This document shows, one piece after another, positions 51,871 through 61,265 of a stretch of DNA of 64,000 bases. The translations under genes were made by a program, and so were the position numbers. The stretch spans positions 6,138,001 through 6,202,000 of the forward strand of contig NZ_VFPO01000001.1 in NCBI RefSeq assembly GCF_006716765.1. The letters are read 5' to 3'. The notes under the pieces were generated by a model. It was not told where the DNA came from. It saw only the letters and a list, made by a program, of their open reading frames with translations, and did no database searches. Position 1 is the first letter of the stretch, and each line of letters starts with the position of its first letter. The DNA comes from Actinomadura hallensis. Lineage in GTDB: Bacteria; Actinomycetota; Actinomycetes; Streptosporangiales; Streptosporangiaceae.

Positions 51871-52887
51871 TCAGACGCGAGCACCCGTTTCTGTGTCATC
51901 CGCCACACATGTGGCACCGGTAACATCCGTGTCACCGGCGGGGGCGGCCGCATTCGCCAGGTCGCGGATCGCCTGGCGCAGCCGGCCCGGAGTCTGGTCG
52001 GGACGGGCCGCCTGGACCGCCAGCTTGTTCAGCCAATGCCGCGCCCGGTCGATCTCCAGGGGATACATGGCGATCTCGGGCTGCTGCAGATAGGCCACCC
52101 GGGTGACGTCCCGGTCCCGCAGCACCCGTACCAGGGCGATCGCTCCCGGCGGCAGCGCGATCCCCGCCGCCAGCGGCAGGACCTGGACCGTGATGTGGGG
52201 CAGCTCGCACAGGTCCAGCAGGTGGTCGAACTGGCGGTACATCGTCCTGGCCGGTGCCGCCCGGCGGAGCAGCACCCTCTCGTCGAGGACCACCCACACA
52301 CGCGGCGGTTCGGCCGCGTGGAGGATCTCCTGCCGGCGCAGCAGCAGGTCCAGCCGCCGCCGCACCTCCTCTTCCCCGGCGCGCGGACGCGAGCGGACGA
52401 TCAGGGCGCGGGCGTAGTCGGGATGCTGCAGCAGATCGGGGACCGCGTCCACGGCATAGCAGCGGATCATCTGTGCGGCCTGCTCGGCGCCAAGGTACGG
52501 CAGGAATCCCGGCCGGATCAGGTCCCGGTAGGGTTCCCACCACCCCACCTGCCCCGAGTGCAGCGCCAGTTGCAGCAGCACGGATCGGGTCTCATGGTCC
52601 GTGACCCCGTAGAGCGTGGCCAGGGTCATCACGTGGTGCGGGGAGGACGCCGTCACACCCCGTTCCATCGCCTGTAGCAGCGCCCGGGACCCGACGGCCG
52701 CGGCGGCGTCCTCCAGCGAGACCCGCCGCCGCATTCGCAGACCGCGGAGCCGGGCCGCCAGCAGCAGCCGGGGACGGGTCAGTGCGTCCGGCTCGCACTG
52801 CGGCACCCATATCGGCGCCATGGTGCATCGACCGTGGCCGCAGCCGCTCACACAGTCCACGCAGCCGGGGTCCCGCTCCGGGCTCAC
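51871..52887 (-). CDS. Helix-turn-helix regulator with DUF5753-type domain
   Basis: A 338-residue protein: a Cys-rich leader (CVDCVSGCGHGRC), an XRE-like HTH (RLRGLRMRRRVSLEDAAAAVG) and a DUF5753 domain. The latter is recognisable from IRCYAVDAVPDLLQHPDYARALI, RRLDLLLRRQEIL and LLDLCELPHITVQVLPL. These are the typical WhiJ/BldB-associated actinomycete regulators, often paired with small DUF397 proteins; no such partner is seen. A GTG start at 52887 includes the Cys cluster, while an ATG at 52821 would omit it. Confidence 0.85.
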   Translation of the reverse strand: MSPERDPGCVDCVSGCGHGRCTMAPIWVPQCEPDALTRPRLLLAARLRGLRMRRRVSLEDAAAAVGSRALLQAMERGVTASSPHHVMTLATLYGVTDHETRSVLLQLALHSGQVGWWEPYRDLIRPGFLPYLGAEQAAQMIRCYAVDAVPDLLQHPDYARALIVRSRPRAGEEEVRRRLDLLLRRQEILHAAEPPRVWVVLDERVLLRRAAPARTMYRQFDHLLDLCELPHITVQVLPLAAGIALPPGAIALVRVLRDRDVTRVAYLQQPEIAMYPLEIDRARHWLNKLAVQAARPDQTPGRLRQAIRDLANAAAPAGDTDVTGATCVADDTETGARV

Positions 52888-52991
52888 CTGCGCGCCCCCC
52901 TCATCTGCGATCCGCAGCCCACTCGATCCCTGCCTTCCACGCTGTAGCCCCGACTCACCGAACGGCCCGACGCTCGGTCGTCGGGCCGATG

Positions 52992-53813
52992 TCAGGGTTT
53001 ACGGCCGACGCCGCCGAACTGATCGACCGGGGCGGGCAGCACGTCGGCGGTCTCGGGGCGCCACCGGTTGCACGAGACGACCCCCGGTTCCAGCAGTTCC
53101 AGCCCGACCGCCGCGAACAGGTCCTCCAACTGCCGCTTGGACCGGCAGACCCCCTTGGGGGACGCGTCCCGGTTCCACATCTCCACCGCGTCCCGCGCCC
53201 GCCGCCCGGTCACCTCATCGGTCTGGTGGCTGATCGCCAGGTGGCTTCCCGGCGCGGCCCGCTCCACCAGCCGGCCCAGAACGCGCACCGCCTCGTCGTC
53301 ATCGACGATGTGCCAGACCACCCCGAGCATGGTGATCGCCAGGGGCCGGTCCAGGTCCAGGGTCTTGCCCGCCAGCTCGAGGATGCGGTCGGGATCGTGC
53401 ATGTCGGCGTCCAGGTACGCGATCTCGCCCTGTGGAGTGCCCGCCAGCAGCGCGCGAGCGTGCGCCAGGACCAGCGGGTCGTTGTCGACGTAGACGACCC
53501 GTGCCTCCGGCCGCAGCCGCTGGGCGACCTCGTGGGTGTTGTTGGAGGTGGGCAGCCCGGTCCCGATGTCGAGGAACTGGTCGAGGCCCGCCTCACCGGC
53601 GAAGAACTCCACCACCCGCCGCAGGAACAGCCGGTCGGCCCGCGCCTGGTCGACGATGTCCGGCAGTAGCCGCTCGACCTCGTCGGCCATCGCCTTGTCC
53701 GCCGGATAGAACTCGTCGCCTCCCAACCAGTAATCCCACACCCGTGCCGAATTGGGCACGCCGGGGTCGACACCGGGTATCGACGGCAGCTCCCGTCCGT
53801 ACTGCTCGTCCAT
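52992..53813 (-). CDS. SAM-dependent methyltransferase (Methyltransf_19 / DUF574 type)
   Basis: A 273-residue protein with the markers of the actinomycete S-adenosyl methyltransferase family: NSARVWDYWLGGDEFYPAD, FLDIGTGLPTSNNTHEVAQ (SAM loop), VVYVDNDPLVLAHARALL and YLDADMHDPDRIL. The substrate is unknown. The family is abundant beside DUF5753-type regulators, as here. Confidence 0.88.
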   Translation of the reverse strand: MDEQYGRELPSIPGVDPGVPNSARVWDYWLGGDEFYPADKAMADEVERLLPDIVDQARADRLFLRRVVEFFAGEAGLDQFLDIGTGLPTSNNTHEVAQRLRPEARVVYVDNDPLVLAHARALLAGTPQGEIAYLDADMHDPDRILELAGKTLDLDRPLAITMLGVVWHIVDDDEAVRVLGRLVERAAPGSHLAISHQTDEVTGRRARDAVEMWNRDASPKGVCRSKRQLEDLFAAVGLELLEPGVVSCNRWRPETADVLPAPVDQFGGVGRKP

Positions 53814-54121
53814 GAGAACCCCATCTGATCGGACATAAAGGCTACCTGGAGGATAAGCGCCTCACATCGTCCGATTAGTGACCTCAACAGGACATGGTTC
53901 CCTGCAATCAACCCCGGGATCGTAGGCGCTGGTCCCGCGAGGGCGAAGACCGGATGTCATCATCCTCGCCGCCCCCTCCACAGGACAGGCGGCTTGCATC
54001 GACGCAAGTCACTCCCCGCAGGCGAATAGCCGTTCCACCCCGAGAAGAACGTGATTTCGGACATCTCACAGTCATTTTATGGCGTCGTCTTCCGGGATAA
54101 AACGGCCGATTGCGGCGTCAT
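53814..54121. other. Intergenic region, nothing recognised
   Basis: About 300 bp of mixed composition upstream of the methyltransferase. It probably contains that gene's promoter. No gene or structured repeat was seen. Confidence 0.4.
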
Positions 54122-54430
54122 TCACGTCGTCCGAAACGAATCGGTGCGGGCGTTCGGGTCGTCCATCAGCCAGTGGCGGAGCCGGTCCGCGGTCGGGCCG
54201 CGCGCGTCGTCGCCGTTCAGCAGCGCGGTGACCAGGGCGTGCCGCGCCTCCCGCCGTTCGCCGTACAGCTGCTCCTGGACGTGGGGCGAGCGTCACGGCG
54301 GTCACGACCGAGCGCAGGTGGCCGAGCAGGTGCAGCCCGAAGTCCGGGAGGTCGGCGGCGCCGTCCGGCCCGGCCTCCTCGGCCGCCGCCCGCCGGCACA
54401 CCTCGATCGCCAGGTGGTACGCCGGGATGG
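54122..54430 (-). pseudogene. Frameshifted fragment of a PucR/CdaR-like regulator
   Basis: Two minus-strand frames join to one protein-like text. The first reads AIEVCRRAAAEEAG and then LHLLGHLRSVVTA. After a frameshift the second continues HVQEQLYGERREARHALVTALLNGDD and stops at 54122. The layout (helical region, then RREARxxLVxALLxGD) resembles the middle of PucR-type regulators, whose C-terminal HTH is absent. The N-terminus is also broken. The family call is tentative. Confidence 0.4.
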
Positions 54431-54539
54431 CCGCGCCCGGCGATCAGCCGGGTGCTTCGGCCGGCGACAGGCTGTTCCCGTCGGAATCGGCCACAACAAC
54501 GTGAGGCACGCGTTGCGGACCGAGGTGGGGGGCTGGAAC

Positions 54540-55595
54540 TCATCCGTGGGGCGTCGGGTGGATGACGATTTTTCCGATGTGGGAGCTGCGGCGGAAGTCC
54601 TCTTGGGCTGCGTGGATTTCGTGCAGGTGGTACCTGGCGGCGATGTGCGGGCGGATGTCGCCGGTGCGGGCGAGTTCGGCCAGCTCCGCGAAGTGGGCGC
54701 GGGTGTGCATCGAGGAGCCGATCAGGCTGAGGTTGTGCAGGTAGAGGCGCCGCAGGTCGAACCGGACCACCGGACCCGCCACGGCGCCGGCGATGACCCA
54801 GCGGGCGCCGTCGCGGAGTTCGGGCAGGACGCGTTCCAGCCAGGGGCCGCCCACGACGTCGGCCACGGCGTCCAGGCCGCCGGGCGCCGCCGTGCGCAGC
54901 TCGCGGCGGAACTCGTCCGGGTCCATGTCGCGGGAGAGGGTGACTTCGGCACCGGCGGCGCGGATCGCGTCGGCCTTGTCGCCGCTGGTCAGGGCCAGAA
55001 CCCGCGCGCCGCGCGCGGCGGCAAGCTGGACGGCGGCGAACCCGACGCCACCGGAGGCGCCGGTGACGAGCACCGTCTCGTCCTTCTTGATCTGGCCGCG
55101 CTCCAGCATGCCCATCGCCGTGCCGTAGGCCACCGGCAGCGCGGCGAGCTCCTCGTCGGACAGCGGTGAGGCGCTCATGTCGTGCAGCCGGGCGGCGTCG
55201 ACCGCGACGTATTCGGCGAAGCCTCCGTCCGCCTCGCTGCCGAGCAGCCCCACCGGCACCGCGTCCTCGTGCTCGCCGGCGTAGAACGCGGGGTCGACCA
55301 GCACCCGGCGGCCGCGCCAGGTGTCGGGGACGCCCGCGCCGACCGCGCTGACGGTGCCGGCGATGTCCCCGCCCTGCACGCGGGGGAAGCCGACCGGGCC
55401 GCGCCAGCCGGCCTTCGCGTCCGGGCGTCCGGGCAGGCCGTACGCGCCCTCCCGCGTCCAGATGTCGGTGTTGTTCAGCGCCGCCGCGTGCACGCGCACG
55501 AGCGCCTGCCCCGGACCGGCCTCCGGCACGGGCCAGTCGTCCCGCACCTCCAAGACCTCCGGCCCGCCGTGCCGTCGCAGCACGGCGGCGGTCAT
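54540..55595 (-). CDS. MDR-family quinone oxidoreductase-like dehydrogenase (non-zinc)
   Basis: About 351 residues of the medium-chain reductase superfamily. The GroES-like domain has HAAALNNTDIWTREG and VQGGDIAGTVSAVGAGV; the Rossmann domain has VLVTGASGGVGFAAVQLAAARGARV. The zinc-ligand Cys set is absent, pointing to the NADPH:quinone reductase/enoyl reductase branch. The ATG at 55595 (MTAAVLRRHGGPEVLE) is the family start; earlier in-frame starts exist. Confidence 0.88.
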   Translation of the reverse strand: MTAAVLRRHGGPEVLEVRDDWPVPEAGPGQALVRVHAAALNNTDIWTREGAYGLPGRPDAKAGWRGPVGFPRVQGGDIAGTVSAVGAGVPDTWRGRRVLVDPAFYAGEHEDAVPVGLLGSEADGGFAEYVAVDAARLHDMSASPLSDEELAALPVAYGTAMGMLERGQIKKDETVLVTGASGGVGFAAVQLAAARGARVLALTSGDKADAIRAAGAEVTLSRDMDPDEFRRELRTAAPGGLDAVADVVGGPWLERVLPELRDGARWVIAGAVAGPVVRFDLRRLYLHNLSLIGSSMHTRAHFAELAELARTGDIRPHIAARYHLHEIHAAQEDFRRSSHIGKIVIHPTPHG

Positions 55596-55796
55596 GCTCG
55601 AAACCCCGGTCACAGGCCCCATCTCCCCCGCCGACACAAGGCAGGCTTCCCGCGGGGGACCCGTCGCAACCACCGGCGAACGGCCATTACAGACGACACG
55701 AACACTGACCAGAGGTGGCCGCAAAGGCATGTTCATGACGGGGAAGGGGAAACGCGCGTGTCACCAGGGGGCTCATACGACTCCAGGGGAGGAATC

Positions 55797-56708
55797 GTGG
55801 ACCCCGTCACAAGGCGTCTTCGCACGGAGATCGAAAGGCTGACCAAAGAGAACGCCAGACTGCGCAGCGAGCTGATCGTGACGCGGTTATGGAACCCGCC
55901 TGCCGAGCTCGAAAGGGCCTGTGAGCACGCGTACGGCTGGAAGTGCCTCCCGCTGCCGGAGGCCGAGGGCGGCCCGGCGCCGACGCTGATCCTGATCGCG
56001 GGCACCGCGGGCGCGGCGCCGCCGGATCCGGAGGTCGCCGGACGCATCTGGCGCTACCTGCTGACCGCCGCGCCCGCCCACGGCCGGATCGGCCCGTTCA
56101 CCCGCGCCGAGATGCCCGTCCACCTGCTGGGATACCTGCGTGAGCAGGGCGGGCGCACGGTGATCGTGCTCAACACCGACCTACCGCGCGGCCAGCTCGC
56201 GTACGCGGCCCGGATGCTGCGGACGCACGCCAAACGCCGCTGGCGGGGCCGGCACCTGCCCGAGATGTCCGTGGTCTCGCTGCTGGGTCTGTGGGCGTTG
56301 CTGCGGATCGGCGGCGTCAAGAGCCTGTTGGCCGGCACGGTCCCCGCCGCGGCCATCACGGCATCGGTGGCCCTGTTTCCGGGCGACGCCCCCGCCGACG
56401 CCGCGCCGGCCCCGATCGCGGCCGGCCGCCCGTCCTGGGCTCGCGACCACGTCGAGCGCATCGCACCGGACCCGTCCCCACGGACGACGACGATCACGAC
56501 TCCGAGGCCGACACGCACGGAGCGGCGGACCCACGGCTCTCGCTCCGATCCGCCGAGACCGCGGGCGCCGGCGCCCGTGTCGCCGGCGCAAACCCCGGAG
56601 CCGAGCACCGCACCGTCACCGCAGCCCGGTTCCCCACCGCCGGGCACTCCGTCCGCATCCCCGTCCGCGACCCCGGCCGATGGGAGCAGTCCGCCGGAGC
56701 AGGAATGA
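55797..56708 (+). CDS. Membrane protein with N-terminal coiled coil and Pro/Ser/Thr-rich tail, unknown function
   Basis: A 303-residue protein with a GTG start behind GGGGAGGA. A short coiled coil (LRTEIERLTKENARLRSEL) leads to a globular region with beta-alpha text (TLILIAGTAG, RTVIVLNTDLPRGQLAYAARML). One or two membrane segments follow (VVSLLGLWALLRIGG, TVPAAAITASVALF), then about 100 residues of Pro/Ser/Thr/Ala-rich, probably extracytoplasmic, sequence. I do not recognise the family. Confidence 0.6.
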   Translation: MDPVTRRLRTEIERLTKENARLRSELIVTRLWNPPAELERACEHAYGWKCLPLPEAEGGPAPTLILIAGTAGAAPPDPEVAGRIWRYLLTAAPAHGRIGPFTRAEMPVHLLGYLREQGGRTVIVLNTDLPRGQLAYAARMLRTHAKRRWRGRHLPEMSVVSLLGLWALLRIGGVKSLLAGTVPAAAITASVALFPGDAPADAAPAPIAAGRPSWARDHVERIAPDPSPRTTTITTPRPTRTERRTHGSRSDPPRPRAPAPVSPAQTPEPSTAPSPQPGSPPPGTPSASPSATPADGSSPPEQE

Positions 56709-56796
56709 GCACGCGGCCCCGGACCGCGCTGCGACCCGGGGCGCGGGCCGGCGCCGCCGGCGGCCATGGCCTGGCGCCCCGGCGTGCGGTCGCCGG

Positions 56797-57582
56797 TCAG
56801 TCCAGCGTGTAGGCGCGCAGGGACGCGAACTCGAACTCGCAGTTGTCGCCGCGCAGGCCGATCGAGCCCGGGCGGGTGATCGGCGCGCCGTGCTCGCCGC
56901 CGTCCACGGCCTTCAGCAGTGCACGGCCGTTCCGGGAGACGGTGACGGTGACGCGCGACCGGCCCGAGGAGGTGATCCGGACGTCGAACCGCTGCCACGC
57001 GCCGAGCCGGAACGGCCGGTGGACCTGGCCGAGCGCGACGTACGCGCCGCCGTTCTCGGTTCCGCCCGGCAGCTTCTTCTTGATCACCAGCAGTCCGTCC
57101 CGCCGGTTCAGCGAGGCCACATAGAGCTCGGTCTGGTCTTGGCGGCGCAGCATCAGGTGGACGCCGTCGGTCGGCACGGCCGGGACCCGGCCGCCGGCGG
57201 CCACGAACCGCAGGATGCGGATCCGCAGCGAGACCCGCACGTCGCGGAAGTCGGCGCGGCGGGTGTTCATCCGGAACACGCTCGACCCCGTACGCGTGGA
57301 CGACCGGGCGTCGGGGGCCGTCCAGTCCGGCGGACCCGACCAGCCGACACCGTCTCGGATGAAGAAAGATCCGCTGGTCACGTCCCAGTCGGCGGAGCGG
57401 CGCGCGTCGGGAGCCCGCGGGTTCCAGTGCGCGTACTCGTTGGTGACCAGCCGGTCGGGTCCGGACGTCGCGGGCGCGAAGTCCGCGCCGACCCGCCCGG
57501 CGCCGCCGGTCAGCGCCCAGACGGCGGCGGAGACCACGGCGACGGTGAGGACTCCCGCGATGACGGTCTGCCTGGGGAGCAC
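56797..57582 (-). CDS. Secreted glucanase/LamG-like fold protein of the exopolysaccharide operon
   Basis: A 261-residue exported protein with an N-terminal helix (VIAGVLTVAVVSAAVWALTG), then a beta-sandwich with FFIRDGVGWSG, VRVSLRIRILRF, VHLMLRRQDQTELYVASLNRRDG and VTVSRNGRALL. These are typical of concanavalin-like/DUF1080 domains that bind or cleave glycans. No clear catalytic Glu pair was identified. It starts with GTG 3 bp after the preceding deacetylase stop and is the last gene of the operon. Confidence 0.65.
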   Translation of the reverse strand: MLPRQTVIAGVLTVAVVSAAVWALTGGAGRVGADFAPATSGPDRLVTNEYAHWNPRAPDARRSADWDVTSGSFFIRDGVGWSGPPDWTAPDARSSTRTGSSVFRMNTRRADFRDVRVSLRIRILRFVAAGGRVPAVPTDGVHLMLRRQDQTELYVASLNRRDGLLVIKKKLPGGTENGGAYVALGQVHRPFRLGAWQRFDVRITSSGRSRVTVTVSRNGRALLKAVDGGEHGAPITRPGSIGLRGDNCEFEFASLRAYTLD

Positions 57583-57585
57583 CGC

Positions 57586-58389
57586 CTACCCCTGGTGGAG
57601 CGCCGTGCAGAGACCCCGCGCGCGGAGCCCGGTGATGATCGCCGGCAGGGCCTCGATGGTGGCGGCGGAGTTGGCGACGCCGTCGTGCATCAGCACCTCC
57701 GCGCCGGGACCCGCCTTGTCGAGGACGGTGGCGGCGATGTCGGCGGGCCGCCGCCCCCGCCAGTCCTCGGTATCGACCGACCAGCGGACCACGCGCAGCC
57801 CGAGCGCGCGGGCCTGCCGGTTCACGACGTCGTCGGTGTCGCCGAACGGAGGCCGGAACCGGGTGGGACGCGGCGCCCCCGCGCGTGTGATCGCGATGTT
57901 GGTGGCGGCGAGCTGGCGATGGACCGCGGCGGCGTCGAGGTCGGTCATGTGCGGGTGGTCCCACCCGTGGTTCTCGGCGAGGTGCCCGCCCGCGACGACC
58001 GCGCGGACCAGGTCCGGGCGCGCGGCGGCCTTCTCGCCCGACATGTAGAACACGGCGTGGACGTTGTAGGCGCGCAGGACCCGGAGGACCTGCGGCGTGT
58101 AGACGTCGGGGCCGTCGTCGAAGGTGAGCGCGACCCGTCCGCGCCTGCACACGTTGCTCGTGTCGGCCTGCTCGAGCATGGCGGAGGACACGACGGTCCT
58201 GGCGTGCGCGGTGCCGGCGTCGCGGTGGTCCGGGAACAGCGCGCCCTTCGCCGGCGGGATGACCGCGGTGAGCGCGAGGACGCCGAAGCCCAGTTCGGTC
58301 AGGTGGCGGCGCCTCCGCCGGCGCCCGGGCCCGCCGCGCCGGGCGGGGCGGCGGGGTCTCCCGGGTCCGGTCGCCGTCTTCGCCCTCAT
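57586..58389 (-). CDS. Polysaccharide deacetylase (NodB domain), membrane-anchored
   Basis: A 267-residue carbohydrate esterase family 4 protein. After a very basic N-terminus and one helix (LTELGFGVLALTAVIPP), the NodB domain shows ALTFDDGPD (motif 1, catalytic and metal Asp), ENHGWDHPHM (motif 2, zinc His pair), RFRPPFGD (motif 3), WSVDTEDW (motif 4) and VLMHDGV (motif 5). All five are intact. The ATG at 58389 overlaps the stop of the preceding gene as ATGA, so translation is coupled. It removes N- or O-acetyl groups from an extracellular polymer. Confidence 0.92.
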   Translation of the reverse strand: MRAKTATGPGRPRRPARRGGPGRRRRRRHLTELGFGVLALTAVIPPAKGALFPDHRDAGTAHARTVVSSAMLEQADTSNVCRRGRVALTFDDGPDVYTPQVLRVLRAYNVHAVFYMSGEKAAARPDLVRAVVAGGHLAENHGWDHPHMTDLDAAAVHRQLAATNIAITRAGAPRPTRFRPPFGDTDDVVNRQARALGLRVVRWSVDTEDWRGRRPADIAATVLDKAGPGAEVLMHDGVANSAATIEALPAIITGLRARGLCTALHQG

Positions 58390-59696
58390 GAGCCCAGGTC
58401 CGCGAGGGAGAAGTCGTCGACGACGAGGGCGCCCACGCCGGGCAGCGCCACGCCGAAGCTGATGTTCGTGGCTCCCTCGGGCACGGGCGGGGTCGTGACG
58501 AGGGTCTGCTGCCACGTGCCGGTCCCGCTGAGGGCGGGACCGTTCGTCCAGAACGTCCACACCCCGGTGGCGCTCCGGTAGTAGATGCTCATCTTGGCGC
58601 GCACCGCCGACGACCAGGTGCCCTTGTACCAGACCCCGAGCCGGTACGTGCGGCCCGGTACCGCGGCGGGCGCGCAGGTGCCGGCGTCCTGCCTCGTGAC
58701 GAGCTTCCGGTCGCCGTCGGTGCGCGCGGTGACGTCGACCCTCTGGGCGTACTGCCCGGTGTGCGAGTCGTTCGTCCGCGTCCAGGTGTAGGTGTTGGCG
58801 CCGTATCCGCCGAGCTGGAAGCAGTCGGGGACATCACCGGTCGCGGTCTCCAGCGACGGGTTCTGGACGTCGGCCGGCGACGGCGGCCCGTCGACGGGCG
58901 GTTGCAGGGCCCCGCCGACGACCTGGTCGACCGTCTTGACGGTCGTGCCGTTCGCCGACCTCGGCGCCAGCCAGCCGAGGAACGACGAGAGGGTGGACGG
59001 GCTCACGGCGTAGGTGGAGTCGCACCCCTCGCAGACGTGGTGGATGACGAGCTGCACCCATCCGCCGCCGTTCGCCTCCGCCTGCGTCACGTACCCCTTG
59101 AGCTGGGCAAGCGTGGTGCTCGTCTTGACGGAGTCGGGTGTGCGGGTCGAGTGGGCGTCCGCGGGCGGGACCGTCTCGGCGTGGTCGCATCCGTTGCAGC
59201 CGCCGGGGGAGACGATCCCTCCGACCCTCCGCGCGCTGTTGTAGCCGCAGTCCCGCGCCACCTGCTCCGACGTGCCGTCGGCGTTCCCGTACGGGTAGGC
59301 GAAGTTCTTGACGGTGAAGCCCATGTTCAGCAGCGCGACGCGGTCGCCGCAGACCTGCCGCCTCTGCTCCGCGGCGGGCAGGGCGGGCAGGTCGGCGTGG
59401 GCGACGGTGTGCCCGCCGATCTCGTGCCCGGCGGACTCCAGCGACTCGAGCTGCGCCCGCGTCATGTAGCCGGGCGCGTCGACCCGTGCGCTGTTGACGA
59501 AGAACGTCGCCGGCGTTCCGTGTTCGGCGAGCAGCGGAAAGGCGTTGTCGTACTGGTCCCGCGCCCCGTCGTCGAAGGTCAGCGACACGACCGTGCCGGT
59601 CGCGGCGCGCGCGGGCGCCGCGACGGCGGACACGGCGAAGGCGGACGCGGCGGCCAGCGCCGTCGCGAGAAGGACGAGAAGGATTCGTGGATGCAT
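58386..59696 (-). CDS. Secreted polysaccharide deacetylase with C-terminal carbohydrate-binding-like module
   Basis: A 436-residue exported protein with a signal ending PARAA. The NodB domain carries VSLTFDDGARDQ, GGHTVAHADL and FAYPYGNADG, with the Cys-rich insertion GGCNGCDHAE and QLVIHHVCEGC. A beta-sandwich of about 150 residues from NPSLETATGDVPDCF to the end resembles CBM family 4/9-like modules that bind glycans. It belongs to the same coupled operon as the neighbouring deacetylases. Confidence 0.9.
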   Translation of the reverse strand: MHPRILLVLLATALAAASAFAVSAVAAPARAATGTVVSLTFDDGARDQYDNAFPLLAEHGTPATFFVNSARVDAPGYMTRAQLESLESAGHEIGGHTVAHADLPALPAAEQRRQVCGDRVALLNMGFTVKNFAYPYGNADGTSEQVARDCGYNSARRVGGIVSPGGCNGCDHAETVPPADAHSTRTPDSVKTSTTLAQLKGYVTQAEANGGGWVQLVIHHVCEGCDSTYAVSPSTLSSFLGWLAPRSANGTTVKTVDQVVGGALQPPVDGPPSPADVQNPSLETATGDVPDCFQLGGYGANTYTWTRTNDSHTGQYAQRVDVTARTDGDRKLVTRQDAGTCAPAAVPGRTYRLGVWYKGTWSSAVRAKMSIYYRSATGVWTFWTNGPALSGTGTWQQTLVTTPPVPEGATNISFGVALPGVGALVVDDFSLADLGS

Positions 59697-59717
59697 CAGC
59701 GGTCTCCGTTGAGTCGG

Positions 59718-61265
59718 TCAGCCCGCGTGGAGCGGGCCGAACATCGGTTCGTGAAAGGTGAGCGTGCGCCGGTCCCGTGTCGCGATCCCGAAGGCGGGGC
59801 TCCCCCGGCCGAGCCGCGTGTCGATCGCGGCGCGCAGCGGTGCGGCGCCCGCCACGGCGACGGTGAGCCGCGCGCCCCGCACCTCGATCCGGACGTCCCG
59901 GGCCCCGGTGCGCGAGGCGATCGGCCGCCGGCCGAGCACCACGGGGCGGCCGTTGCCGAACTGCTGCCTGGCCAGGACGGACGCGGCGCCGATGACGACC
60001 TCGACGCGGCCCCGGTGGCCGGCGCCCGCACCGTCCCGAACCGCGATCAACGCGCTGGTCCGCGGGTCGATCCCGGAGACCGCCGTGGTCACCCGGTAGT
60101 CCGTCCACTGGCTGGTGTTGACGCCGGACAACCGGCAGCCCCCGTAGGCGTGGCCGGAGACCAGCAGGTCGGACCCGCGGCGTCGGCACCGCGCCCGGTC
60201 GCCCGTCCACGGCGACGCGGACAGGTCGCGCGGCGGCGGGGCGGGGACGGCGGCGCGGATCATCGTCAGCAGCGCGGCCGTCGACGTGGTGGCGCGGACG
60301 CCGATCCGGTCGAGCGCCCAGCGCGGTGAACGCGCCGTCAACGCGTCCACGTGGCCGGTCGGGACGTCCTCGCCCACGAACGCCTCGGCGAACCCCGCCT
60401 CCCGGAGGAGCGCGGGCAGTTCCGCGGCCGTCCGCGGGTCGTTGCCGGACCCGCCCGGCTCGCCGAACGGGTAGGAGAACGCCGTCGCCTCGCGCCCGAG
60501 CGTCTCGCGGAAGAAGCGCTGGCTGCGGGCCAGGTCGCGGCGGACGCGGGCACGCCAGTGCTCGATCGTCTCCCGCTTCCCGTCCACGAGGATCAGGTTC
60601 GGCAGGGGCGCGGCGACGTCCCCGGGAACGTCCGTGAGGTCGTGCTGGTCGTGGCTGTGCGAGCCGAACTCCCAGCGCCCGGTCGCGGCGAGTTCCCGGA
60701 CCTGCCTCGTCGACAGGTGGCGCGACGGCGTCCCCGGCCGGACGATCTTCCCGGTGGTGAGGAAGCCGACCGCGGTGAAGCCGTGCTCCCTCAGGACCGG
60801 GTCGGCGTTCGTCCAGTCAGTGAGCCGGCCGTCGTCGAACGTGATCAGCAGCGGGCGGGACGGCAGCCGGACGGGCCGGCCCGCCAGCAGGTCCTCCACG
60901 TCCCGCAGCCGGACGGTCTCGTATCCGGCGGCCGCCAGCGTCGCCATGTGCTCGCCGAACAGCTCGCGTGACAGCGTGCCGCCGGCGCCGCCGGCGTCGG
61001 ACACCCCGTGGTACGTGAGGGCGAGGACGGATCCCGGATGGCGGGGGAGCTCCGCCGCGGCCCGCGCCGCCGCCGGGTCCGGCCGCACGGCCGGGGCCGC
61101 CTCCTGGCCCGGGTCGAACGGGCGGCTCAGCGCCACCCACGTGACGACCGCGAGGCCGAGCGCGCACAGGAACATCAGGCCGGTGAACGCCCGGATCGGC
61201 CGGGCGGGAGCCGGGACCCGGGCCGGCGACCCGTCCTCCCGCACGGGTCCCGCGCGCTCAACCAT
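59718..61265 (-). CDS. Membrane-anchored polysaccharide deacetylase with extra C-terminal domain
   Basis: A 515-residue type II membrane protein: an N-terminal helix (FTGLMFLCALGLAVVTWVAL), then a PgaB/IcaB-type deacetylase domain (LALTYHGVSD, LLITFDDGRLTDW, GSHSHDQHDL, FSYPFGEPGG). A C-terminal beta-rich domain (TDYRVTTAVSGIDP, RVEVVIGAASV) is similar in style to the glucanase-like protein of this operon. It overlaps the glycosyltransferase gene by 8 bp. PgaB-type domains deacetylate poly-N-acetylglucosamine during export, which hints at an amino-sugar polymer. Confidence 0.9.
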   Translation of the reverse strand: MVERAGPVREDGSPARVPAPARPIRAFTGLMFLCALGLAVVTWVALSRPFDPGQEAAPAVRPDPAAARAAAELPRHPGSVLALTYHGVSDAGGAGGTLSRELFGEHMATLAAAGYETVRLRDVEDLLAGRPVRLPSRPLLITFDDGRLTDWTNADPVLREHGFTAVGFLTTGKIVRPGTPSRHLSTRQVRELAATGRWEFGSHSHDQHDLTDVPGDVAAPLPNLILVDGKRETIEHWRARVRRDLARSQRFFRETLGREATAFSYPFGEPGGSGNDPRTAAELPALLREAGFAEAFVGEDVPTGHVDALTARSPRWALDRIGVRATTSTAALLTMIRAAVPAPPPRDLSASPWTGDRARCRRRGSDLLVSGHAYGGCRLSGVNTSQWTDYRVTTAVSGIDPRTSALIAVRDGAGAGHRGRVEVVIGAASVLARQQFGNGRPVVLGRRPIASRTGARDVRIEVRGARLTVAVAGAAPLRAAIDTRLGRGSPAFGIATRDRRTLTFHEPMFGPLHAG